Source: Bacteroidales bacterium
GTDB lineage: Bacteria; Bacteroidota; Bacteroidia; Bacteroidales; UBA7960
Length of the DNA: 10,356 nucleotides
NCBI GenBank assembly: GCA_003554665.1
Contig: PWGY01000280.1
Span: forward strand, 1-10,356
Reading direction: 5' to 3'
A program made the translations under genes and the position numbers. Numbering within the stretch: the stretch's first letter is position 1; each line of letters opens with the position of its first letter. The notes beneath the pieces are model-generated. The model did not search any database, was not told the DNA's origin, and saw only the letters and a program-made list of their open reading frames with translations. Shown here piece by piece: positions 1-6,541 of the stretch.

Positions 1-689
1 AACATGGAACCCTGGTCAATATGGGTCTGGTAATTCAGCATGGTCGGGATGTACCTGTCCACCTTACCCAGAATATCGTCACGGATAATTACAAAAGTGG
101 CCCCGGCAGGTCCGAGGTTTTTCTGTGCACCTCCATAAATCATGGCATATTTGGACACATCCACCGGACGGCTGAAAATATCAGAACTCATGTCGGCCAC
201 CATCGGCACGGGGCTGTCGTAGTCTTCAAAAATTTCGGTACCGAAAATGGTATTATTGGTGGTAATGTGAAAATAATCCGCATCTTCGGGGATATTAAAC
301 CCTTTGGGAATGAAATTGAAGTTTTTGTCGGCAGAGCTGGCTACCACGTCCACTTCACCAAAGCCTTTGGCTTCCTTAATGGCTTTTTTGGCCCAGGTAC
401 CTGTTTCCAGGTAAGCAGCCTTTTTATTCAAAAGATTGAAAGGGATCATGCAAAACTGCATACTGGCGCCACCGCCCAGGAACAATACATGGTAGTTGTC
501 AGGAATATCCAGCAACTCCCTGAACAGGGCCACGGTTTCATCCATTACAGCCTGAAACTCCTTGCCGCGATGAGACAATTCCATCACCGACAACCCGATT
601 CCGTTCAGGTCCTGCACTGCTTTGGCAGTATTTTCAATCACTTCCTTTGACAAAATGGAGGGTCCTGCACTAAAATTATGTTTTTTCAT
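1..689 (-). CDS. serC: Phosphoserine aminotransferase (3' part outside window)
   Basis: SerC is a cytoplasmic PLP enzyme that transfers an amino group from glutamate to 3-phosphohydroxypyruvate in serine synthesis, and to a related substrate in pyridoxal phosphate synthesis. The visible 229 residues begin [13 protein letters not shown], the classic SerC N-terminus. They continue with [16 protein letters not shown] (residues 30-45), LGGGASMQF (71-79) and the PLP-lysine segment [12 protein letters not shown] (185-196), in which Lys190 should form the Schiff base. The family is about 360 residues long, so roughly 130 C-terminal residues lie beyond the left edge. The start was chosen because the conserved FSAGP motif follows it directly and nothing upstream extends it. 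In many Bacteroidota, as I recall, serA follows serC; that would lie outside the window. No frameshift or lost catalytic residue is seen in the visible part. Confidence 0.95.
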   Translation of the reverse strand, partial: MKKHNFSAGPSILSKEVIENTAKAVQDLNGIGLSVMELSHRGKEFQAVMDETVALFRELLDIPDNYHVLFLGGGASMQFCMIPFNLLNKKAAYLETGTWAKKAIKEAKGFGEVDVVASSADKNFNFIPKGFNIPEDADYFHITTNNTIFGTEIFEDYDSPVPMVADMSSDIFSRPVDVSKYAMIYGGAQKNLGPAGATFVIIRDDILGKVDRYIPTMLNYQTHIDQGSM

Positions 690-717
690 TGCTTGTAGAT
701 TTATGGGTGATTAAATA

Positions 718-725
718 AAAATGTA
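718..725 (-). promoter_or_regulatory. Possible -7 element for serC
   Basis: On the minus strand this reads TACATTTT, one mismatch from the Bacteroidota -7 consensus TAnnTTTG, and it ends 28 nt upstream of the serC start codon. The upstream sequence is T-rich but has no clear TTG at the expected distance, so this is a weak call. The rest of the 184-bp gap between serC and the next gene (690-873) is AT-rich, and I see no other feature in it that I can support. Confidence 0.25.
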
Positions 726-873
726 TGAAAATGAAAAAAAATCCCGGTGAACCAGTTGATGACCAGCCACCAGAAAAAAATTGGAATACCTGAAAATTAA
801 TTACAAAAACCTGTATGTGAATTTTGCTGCAAGATGCAACTTTTTTTAAGATTTTCCAGCATGGATGGTAAAT

Positions 874-1776
874 TTATTTTTCTTCAGGAGGAGCCGGCAT
901 CCGTGCATCTACATCCTCTACCAGCACCCATTTCCCATCCTTCAGGTACATCCCGTCAAAAATATTCACTTCAGGTTTGTAAAACTGGTAATGACCTTTC
1001 ACTCCTTCATGCAAAGGCTCCAACCTGTCAAATACAATCATATGATGCAGGCTGTCTCCTTTCTGGAAAAAATCCTGTTCATACAGGAGACTCATTGACA
1101 CAGCGGCAGAATATTGAAAGATAACCCGGCGGTTTTCTGTATACCGGCCGTCAAAAACGTTATACCCAAAAACAGGCTCTCCCTGCCGGATCACAAGGGG
1201 TTCAATTACCCTGATACGTGTTCTCGGATTGTCACCCTTCCATCCCAGCAGGGTGTAAACATGCTTACCCTCTGCATCCTGATGATGAATAATCTCATAA
1301 TAATAGGCGCCATACCAGTTTCCCGGGTCCAACTCCCTGTCGGGTTGCTCCCGCAGCTTTACGGTTTTGTCTGTCAGTCCGTACAATGGTTCATTCAGGG
1401 TGTCCTTTTCCCCTCGCTGCAAATATCCAAAATACAGGAACTGCTGCCCGGAAAGCGGCACATACCAGGTGAAAAGCCGGAATTTCTGATCCGGCGCAGT
1501 CAATACCGATACCGTATGCAGCGAATCAAAAGGGTAATCGAATGATTGCTCATGGGCCAGCACCTCCTTAAAATATGCCTTAAACTCCTTGTTGTTTTGC
1601 AGCCTTTCGTCATCACCCGGAGGCTGCACAATGCGTGCGGCCATGGCCTGGAGTGAATCCTCGGCCTCCCTGAAAAACAGTGAATCCGGATCGGCATCCT
1701 TCATGCCGCTCCCGGCAAAAACCAGACTCCCGAACATGGTAATATGTAAAACGATGAAAAGGACAGTCCTGGTCAT
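874..1776 (-). CDS. Exported protein of unknown function (300 aa)
   Basis: I cannot assign a function. The protein starts MTRTVLFIVLHITMFGSLVFAG, a short signal peptide with a likely signal peptidase I site after VFA (residue 21) and no lipobox cysteine, so it should be periplasmic or outer-membrane facing. The mature part has no further hydrophobic segment. It is rich in aromatic residues and beta-prone: VLTAPDQKFRLFTWYVPL (91-108), WYGAYYYEII (154-163), YTLLGWKGDNPRTRIRVIEP (174-193), and a C-terminal GKWVLVEDVDARMP (281-294). The pattern resembles uncharacterised exported Bacteroidota proteins I have seen, but that is memory only. An in-frame ATG further upstream (1899) would add 41 residues but would run through the 17-bp repeat array and put non-signal sequence before the signal peptide. 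It is transcribed toward serC, with a 184-bp gap, and divergently from the acyl-CoA reductase. Confidence 0.85.
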   Translation of the reverse strand: MTRTVLFIVLHITMFGSLVFAGSGMKDADPDSLFFREAEDSLQAMAARIVQPPGDDERLQNNKEFKAYFKEVLAHEQSFDYPFDSLHTVSVLTAPDQKFRLFTWYVPLSGQQFLYFGYLQRGEKDTLNEPLYGLTDKTVKLREQPDRELDPGNWYGAYYYEIIHHQDAEGKHVYTLLGWKGDNPRTRIRVIEPLVIRQGEPVFGYNVFDGRYTENRRVIFQYSAAVSMSLLYEQDFFQKGDSLHHMIVFDRLEPLHEGVKGHYQFYKPEVNIFDGMYLKDGKWVLVEDVDARMPAPPEEK

Positions 1777-1840
1777 AAGGGAATTTTTTTCTGGCGGTAC
1801 CATTGAATCTTGTAACTTTACTGATTCGGGTGCAACAAAA

Positions 1841-1925
1841 ACCGGCACTGCAAAGCAGCCGGCACTGCTCAGAGACCAGCACTGCACCGAGACCGGCATT
1901 GCACCGTAACCGGCGTTACACCCCG
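1841..1925. repeat. 17-bp tandem repeat, five copies, in a divergent intergenic region
   Basis: Five units start at 1841, 1858, 1875, 1892 and 1909, an exact 17-bp period with no gaps. The consensus is ACCGGCACTGCACCGAG. Mismatches to it are 4, 3, 1, 3 and 5 for units one to five. The core CCGGCACTGCA is best kept. The array fills most of the first half of the gap between the exported-protein gene (start 1776, minus) and the acyl-CoA reductase gene (start 1968, plus). A 17-bp period is not a multiple of three, which argues against it being coding. It could be a decayed minisatellite or a set of protein-binding sites. There is no spacer structure, so it is not CRISPR. Confidence 0.85.
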
Positions 1926-1967
1926 TACAAAATTAGTTGATTTATCATATTCTGACAACACCAAACG

Positions 1968-3212
1968 ATGGCCGAACCTGATCTTCAGAAAAAAACAGAA
2001 GCATTCAGCGCACTGGGCAAGGAGATGAGGCAGGTGGCCTGTTTGCTGAATCAGAAACTCAACGGTGGCGGAGATCTTCATGCTGACCCGGCGCAAAACC
2101 CGGTTGTACAATCCCTGTTGAATGCCGTGGAACAGAGCCAGGCGTATAACCCCTGGTTTACCAGGGAGGAAACCGCCAGGGCACTGGGTGCATTGGCCCA
2201 TATGCTGCAGAAAGACAAACTGGAAGCCTGGATCTCCCGATACAGGGGGCAATTCGGGACATCACGGTCACCCAAAACCGTAGCGGTAATCATGGCCGGC
2301 AACATCCCACTGGTAGGGTTTCATGATTTCATGTGCGTACTGATGGCCGGCCATCGTTTTTTTGGCAAACTATCTTCGCAGGATCCGGTGCTCCCGGTAA
2401 CAATCGCACACATGCTCAGCAAACACGCGCCGGGTCTGGAGCATTGCATCAAATTCACTTCAGCACAAATTGACCCCGGGGAAGCTGATGCAGTGATTGC
2501 CACCGGAAGTGACAATACAGCCAGATATTTTGAATACCGGTTTGGAAACAAACCCCACATCATACGAAAGAACCGCAACAGCGCTGCTTTGCTTTCCGGA
2601 CGGGAACCTGACAATGTACTGGCTGATCTCGGTGAAGATGTTTTCTCCTATTTCGGACTGGGATGCCGAAATGTCTCACATTTACTGATCCCGGAAGATT
2701 TTGATCTTGCCCGCTTGTCTGCAGTATGGGCGCCTTACAGGAATATTACCACACACCCGAAATACAGTCACAACCTCCGCTACCACAGGGCACTTTTTAC
2801 GTTAAAAGACAAACCCTTTACAGATGCAGGATGCTGCCTGTTCACAGAAAGCCCGGATACTGCTTCACCAGTTTCAGTGGTGCACTTTTCCCGCTACAGC
2901 AGCTTTTCGGAGGCCGGGGCATTTTTAAGGGATAAGAAAGAGCAGTTGCAGTGTGTGGTGGCTGCAGACAGTTTTTTTCAACCAAAAAACGAAAAAGGCG
3001 ACAGGCCCCATGATGAGGAAGCGCTGCCCGCAGCTGGAAATACCCTGCCCGGCCTGGAAGCTATACCGCCTGACCTGGAAGCTGTAACGCCCGGCATAGA
3101 AGCTGTACTGCCCGGCACAGAAGCTTTACCCCCCGGAAAAAGCCAGTATCCGGATCCGGACGATTATGCCGACGGGGCCGACACCATGGAGTTTTTACTG
3201 GGGCTGCCCTGA
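1968..3212 (+). CDS. LuxC-family acyl-CoA reductase with a C-terminal repeat insertion
   Basis: This is a member of the LuxC-type acyl-CoA reductase family (aldehyde dehydrogenase fold), which reduces acyl-CoA or acyl-enzyme to aldehyde using NAD(P)H. The physiological substrate in Bacteroidota is not known to me. Support comes from VAVIMAGNIPLVGFHDF (residues 105-121, nucleotide-binding region), VIATGSDNTARYFEYRFG (176-193), and FGLGCRNVSHLLIP (229-242), where Cys233 is the expected nucleophile. The C-terminal DYADGADTMEFL (399-410) is also typical. At 414 residues it is longer than the roughly 340-350 I expect. The excess lies between DSFF (334-337) and DYADG and contains six seven-residue units (353-394). 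The start is the first ATG of the frame and has no recognisable Shine-Dalgarno sequence. I recall this gene commonly next to a 4Fe-4S ferredoxin gene and serC in Bacteroidota. Here serC is nearby, the ferredoxin is absent and an exported protein gene lies between. Confidence 0.88.
   Translation: MAEPDLQKKTEAFSALGKEMRQVACLLNQKLNGGGDLHADPAQNPVVQSLLNAVEQSQAYNPWFTREETARALGALAHMLQKDKLEAWISRYRGQFGTSRSPKTVAVIMAGNIPLVGFHDFMCVLMAGHRFFGKLSSQDPVLPVTIAHMLSKHAPGLEHCIKFTSAQIDPGEADAVIATGSDNTARYFEYRFGNKPHIIRKNRNSAALLSGREPDNVLADLGEDVFSYFGLGCRNVSHLLIPEDFDLARLSAVWAPYRNITTHPKYSHNLRYHRALFTLKDKPFTDAGCCLFTESPDTASPVSVVHFSRYSSFSEAGAFLRDKKEQLQCVVAADSFFQPKNEKGDRPHDEEALPAAGNTLPGLEAIPPDLEAVTPGIEAVLPGTEALPPGKSQYPDPDDYADGADTMEFLLGLP
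3024..3149 (+). repeat. 21-bp in-frame tandem repeat inside the acyl-CoA reductase gene
   Basis: Six 21-bp units start at 3024, 3045, 3066, 3087, 3108 and 3129. The middle four are clear, with a consensus near CTGCCCGGCCTGGAAGCTGTA; the first and last are degraded. They encode LPAAGNT, LPGLEAI, PPDLEAV, TPGIEAV, LPGTEAL and PPGKSQY, so the pattern is x-P-G-x-E-A-x. The period is a multiple of three, so copies can be gained or lost without breaking the frame. The segment is proline-rich and acidic and probably forms an exposed, flexible linker. Confidence 0.88.
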
Positions 3213-3258
3213 CCGCCGGCCCCGAAATACAGCGGATTAAACCTGCATTCCGCCGGAA

Positions 3259-3297
3259 TTAAAGGCCTTGCTTATCACTCCGGCTTTAGTTGTTTTT
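3259..3297 (+). terminator. Weak candidate terminator after the acyl-CoA reductase gene
   Basis: The arms TTAAAGGCC (3259-3267) and GGCTTTAG (3282-3289) can pair with one bulged G and a terminal T-G pair around a 14-nt loop. They are followed by the T-rich TTGTTTTT. The loop is large and the stem is interrupted, so this is only a candidate. Its T-tract coincides with the -33 box of the next promoter. Confidence 0.3.
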
Positions 3298-3320
3298 CCG
3301 CCGGCATTCACTTATATTTG
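3290..3320 (+). promoter_or_regulatory. Bacteroidota-type promoter for the isoaspartyl methyltransferase operon
   Basis: TTG at 3290-3292 is followed by exactly 20 nt and then TATATTTG at 3313-3320, a full match to TAnnTTTG. This is the -33/-7 arrangement known for the primary sigma factor of Bacteroides and Flavobacterium relatives. Transcription would begin a few bases after 3320, leaving a leader of about 50-55 nt before the ATG at 3380. The position also rules out the in-frame ATG at 3290 as the translation start. Confidence 0.75.
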
Positions 3321-3357
3321 TGTTGTTTCAGACAATTTGTCCATTCACCATTAGCAG

Positions 3358-3366
3358 AAAGGAGGG
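3358..3366 (+). promoter_or_regulatory. Shine-Dalgarno-like sequence at unusual distance
   Basis: AAAGGAGGG is a near-perfect Shine-Dalgarno match, but it ends 13 nt before the ATG at 3380, longer than the usual 5-9 nt. No alternative start codon lies closer in the same frame. Bacteroidota depend little on this element, so its role here is uncertain. Confidence 0.45.
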
Positions 3367-3379
3367 CAAGCACCATCCA

Positions 3380-4096
3380 ATGAAAAATTATCTTTTACTG
3401 ACAATTTTCAGTTTGACCATTCTGGCATCGGCCATCATGATGCCGGCAAATACCTTTGCCGACGACCAGCAGCGGGAACGCACCCGAATGGTACGCGACC
3501 AGATCCGGGCACGTGGGATCAGTCATGAGGGTACCATCAAAGCGATGGAAGAAGTACCCCGCCACCTGTATGTACCCGGCACACAAAGGCGGTTTGCCTA
3601 CGACGACAGGCCCCTTGCAATCGGGCACGGCCAAACCATTTCCCAGCCTTTCATCGTGGCTTACATGACGGAACTGGTCGACCCCCGCGAAGACCACACG
3701 GTGCTCGAAATTGGCACTGGGTCAGGGTATCAGGCTGCCATACTCGGCGAGATTGTGGATGAGGTCTACACCATTGAAATCATCAGGGAACTTGGCACAC
3801 AGGCTCGCAGGCGACTTGAGTCAGCATATGACAATGTGCACGTAAAAATTGCAGACGGGTATTACGGATGGGAAGAACATGCACCTTTTGATGCCATCGT
3901 GGTTACTGCTGCAGCCGATCACATTCCCCCGCCACTGATCGATCAGCTAAAAAAAGGCGGAAAAATGATCATTCCGGTAGGCTCTCCCTTTCAGACACAG
4001 CAACTGATGCTGGTGGAAAAAAATGAAGATGGAGAAACTTCCACAAGGGGACTGATGCCAGTCCGGTTTGTGCCTTTTGAAAGAGAAGAAGAATAA
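3380..4096 (+). CDS. pcm: Exported protein-L-isoaspartate O-methyltransferase
   Basis: The enzyme uses AdoMet to methylate L-isoaspartyl residues in damaged proteins and so begins their repair. The 238-residue protein contains GHGQTISQPFIVAYMTEL (residues 82-99), the family signature; VLEIGTGSGYQAAIL (108-122), the AdoMet-binding motif I; YTIEII (130-135); DAIVVTAA (171-178); and LKKGGKMIIPVG (190-201). Residues 1-27 form a signal peptide with a hydrophobic core (LLLTIFSLTILASAIMMP) and a likely cleavage site after TFA, so the enzyme is probably periplasmic. The start at 3380 fits both the signal peptide and the promoter at 3290-3320; an ATG at 3290 would lie on the promoter itself. The next gene begins 5 nt after its stop codon, suggesting an operon with translational coupling. 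All core motifs look intact. Isoaspartyl methyltransferase is a firm assignment; export is inferred. Confidence 0.93.
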   Translation: MKNYLLLTIFSLTILASAIMMPANTFADDQQRERTRMVRDQIRARGISHEGTIKAMEEVPRHLYVPGTQRRFAYDDRPLAIGHGQTISQPFIVAYMTELVDPREDHTVLEIGTGSGYQAAILGEIVDEVYTIEIIRELGTQARRRLESAYDNVHVKIADGYYGWEEHAPFDAIVVTAAADHIPPPLIDQLKKGGKMIIPVGSPFQTQQLMLVEKNEDGETSTRGLMPVRFVPFEREEE

Positions 4097-4101
4097 GCAA
4101 A

Positions 4102-6513
4102 ATGGGGGGATCCGCCAAACAAGTCAGTACAAAGCTCATCGTCAGCCTGGGGCTTTACTCGATCGCAATCATTGCATTTCAGCTGGGGCTGATGCAGCTG
4201 ATCTCTATCGTACAATGGCATCACTTTGCCTATATGATCATTTCCATTGCGATGCTCGGGTTCGGGGCAAGCGGCACACTATTGGCCCTGGCCAGGGAAA
4301 GACTTCTTAATGCATCGCAGTGGCTGGTTCCCTTGCTCATGAGCACCAGCGGGCTTTTCATGATGATCACTTTCCACCTGACCCGCATTGAGTTCTTCCG
4401 CTTCGACGTTTACCTGTTATTCGTTGAATCCTCGCAGTTTCCGATACTGGCAGCCAATTACATCATCTACTTCATCCCCTTTTTTACGGGAGCCCTTGCC
4501 ATCGGAATCATTTTTATCAAATACGCATCGCAGATAGGTACGTATTATTTCTCCAACCTGGTTGGCTCAGGAATTGGCGGCCTGCTCGTTTTGCTTTTAC
4601 TCAATAGTATGATGCCCCAGCAAGTGCCGGCTGTTGTGGGAATCTTTGCTGTAACAGCAGCCCTTATCATACTCACACCTGCCCGCAGGATTCTGCAGCT
4701 GACCGTTGCCGGGCTTTCTCTTGTGGTTGCCATTGTACTGATAAGCCGCCCCGGTGAGATCCCCATATCGGAATACAAAGATTTGGCACATACGATGAAA
4801 CTTCCGGAAGCTGAAATCGTTCACAGCCAGCCGGATATCCACGGATATATTGAAGTGGCTTCTTCCCCGGCACTTCGTTTTGCCCCGGCGCTGAGCCTGT
4901 CATTCACCGGTGAAGTACCGGTAAAAAAGAACATATATGTAAATTCTGATCGTTACGGGGTGATCCCCAATTACACACCGGGGCAGACCGGACACATCCT
5001 TGACCAGACCACCCAGAAGCTTCCCTGGGTGGTTGGCCGGAATAACAGGGTACTTATGCTGAATGCCGGGGAAGGTGCCCCCCTTGCCCATGCATTCAGC
5101 CATGGAGCCGGACATATTGATGCGATAATTCCCAACCGTGGCGTGGTGTCAATCATGAAAAATGAATTTGCTGAAGCATCAGGCAGGCTCTTCCTGCACG
5201 ACAGCCTTGACATTCATATGGTAGAACCACGTAACTTTTTGGCTTCAGGTGCAAAAGAAACCTATGACCTGGTAATCCTGCCCCAACAGGATGCTTTCGG
5301 AGGCACCGCGGGCATCAATGCACTCCAGGAAAACTACACAATGACCCTTGAATCGTTTCGCCTTATGTGGGATCATCTTGCAACCGACGGGTTCATTTCG
5401 GTTTCAACCTGGACGGATTATCCGTCGCGCACCAGCCTGAAGCTGCTTGCCACACTGGTTGCCACACTCGAAGAAAACGGGATCAACAACCCGGAGGATC
5501 ACATCGCAGCCATCCGGTCATGGGGAACCATTTCTTTTGCAATGAAGAAATCCCCGTTAACAACTAAAGACACCGAAAAAATCCGGGACTTTTGCGTTGA
5601 GAAGTTTTTTGATCCCTTGTTGCTTCCAGACATCAGCCCTGAAGAAAGACAGCAGTTCAACTCACTGGAAGATGATGATTTCTTTAAATATGTAGACAGG
5701 ATTATGCAGGGAGACCGGGGCTTTTTAAAGGATTATGGATTCATGATTGATCCGGCCACCGATAACAAGCCTTATTTTTCGCAGTTCCTGAGGATCGGGA
5801 ATATCGGAAAAATGTCTGACCTTTTCGGACAGGATCAGATGCCTTTTCTTGAGCTGGGCTACCTGATTGTGGTGGTTACCCTGGTGCAGAGCACCATCCT
5901 CGCGGTTTTGTTCATCCTGCTTCCCCTTTTCCGGATCCGGAAAAGCCACCGGGGCAAGGGCGGCACCCTGTTTTATTTCGGGGCACTTGGGGTGGGATAC
6001 ATGTTTGTGGAAATCATTCTCATTCAGCGTTTTGTCCTGTATTTCGGTGAACCGGTATTCGCCCTCTCGGCAGTGATCAGCACCATGCTGATTGCCAGCG
6101 GGGCGGGAAGCCTGGCCTCAAACCGATTGCCGGCCACGCCACCTGTCATTGCAGGCATGGGTTTGCTGGTGGCCTTGCTGCTGCTTGGTTATACGTTCTT
6201 TCTTACCCCTATCCTCCAGTGGAGTATCGCCGGCCCCCTGGCGGCAAAGATCATTCTGAGCCTGATACTTATTGGTGTCCCTGCATTTTTCAAGGGAATG
6301 ATGTTTCCCTTTGGCATACGATACCTTTCAGGCTATGATAAAAGCCAGGCTCCCTGGGCTTACGGAATTGACGGCTCAGTATCCGTAATCAGTACTTCTC
6401 TGGCAACACTGATTGCCGTAGAGGCAGGGTTTATGGTCGTGATGGCTGTCGCCGTATGCTGCTATACACTGGCATTTGCTACCTTTGCAATGCACCGGCG
6501 GGGATTCAGGTAA
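4102..6513 (+). CDS. Membrane protein with spermidine-synthase-like central domain (803 aa)
   Basis: The layout is a hydrophobic N-terminal block (about residues 12-214, perhaps six or seven membrane segments), a soluble central part (about 215-580) and a second hydrophobic block (about 583-797, perhaps six or seven segments). The central part resembles the aminopropyltransferase/AdoMet-methyltransferase fold in the order VLMLNAGEGAPLAHAF (317-332), HIDAIIPNRGVVSI (338-351), YDLVILPQQDAFGGTAGI (388-405) and NALQENYTMTLESF (406-419), followed by TDNKPYFSQF (553-562). These match the uncharacterised bacterial family of spermidine-synthase-like proteins fused to membrane domains, also shown by GYMFVEIILIQRFVLYFGEP (632-651) and PWAYGIDGSVSVISTSLATL (751-770). 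The glycine loop is altered (NAGEG), the acidic residue expected after strand two is replaced (IIPN), and the Asp expected after YDLVI is missing, so true spermidine synthase activity is doubtful. The function is unknown. It lies between the methyltransferase genes in an apparent operon. Confidence 0.8.
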   Translation: MGGSAKQVSTKLIVSLGLYSIAIIAFQLGLMQLISIVQWHHFAYMIISIAMLGFGASGTLLALARERLLNASQWLVPLLMSTSGLFMMITFHLTRIEFFRFDVYLLFVESSQFPILAANYIIYFIPFFTGALAIGIIFIKYASQIGTYYFSNLVGSGIGGLLVLLLLNSMMPQQVPAVVGIFAVTAALIILTPARRILQLTVAGLSLVVAIVLISRPGEIPISEYKDLAHTMKLPEAEIVHSQPDIHGYIEVASSPALRFAPALSLSFTGEVPVKKNIYVNSDRYGVIPNYTPGQTGHILDQTTQKLPWVVGRNNRVLMLNAGEGAPLAHAFSHGAGHIDAIIPNRGVVSIMKNEFAEASGRLFLHDSLDIHMVEPRNFLASGAKETYDLVILPQQDAFGGTAGINALQENYTMTLESFRLMWDHLATDGFISVSTWTDYPSRTSLKLLATLVATLEENGINNPEDHIAAIRSWGTISFAMKKSPLTTKDTEKIRDFCVEKFFDPLLLPDISPEERQQFNSLEDDDFFKYVDRIMQGDRGFLKDYGFMIDPATDNKPYFSQFLRIGNIGKMSDLFGQDQMPFLELGYLIVVVTLVQSTILAVLFILLPLFRIRKSHRGKGGTLFYFGALGVGYMFVEIILIQRFVLYFGEPVFALSAVISTMLIASGAGSLASNRLPATPPVIAGMGLLVALLLLGYTFFLTPILQWSIAGPLAAKIILSLILIGVPAFFKGMMFPFGIRYLSGYDKSQAPWAYGIDGSVSVISTSLATLIAVEAGFMVVMAVAVCCYTLAFATFAMHRRGFR

Positions 6514-6541
6514 TGCAGTAACTTTTAATCAGGTGCCAGAG

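Noticed and set aside
21..650. Long open frame on the plus strand opposite serC
   Set aside because: It is antisense to a strongly conserved enzyme, and its translation resembles no protein I know.
824..848. Hairpin with T-run on the plus strand (TTGC ... GCAA then T-tract)
   Set aside because: The stem is only about 4 bp and no plus-strand gene precedes it, so it is not a credible terminator.
1777..1899. Longer reading of the exported-protein gene starting at 1899 on the minus strand
   Set aside because: The extra 41 residues come from the 17-bp repeat array and would bury the signal peptide inside the protein. The ATG at 1776 places it at the N-terminus.
1841..1925. CRISPR array
   Set aside because: Units are contiguous 17-mers with no spacers, and no cas genes are present.
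3290..3379. Upstream in-frame ATG of the isoaspartyl methyltransferase
   Set aside because: It coincides with the promoter -33 box, and the leader it adds precedes a normal signal peptide.
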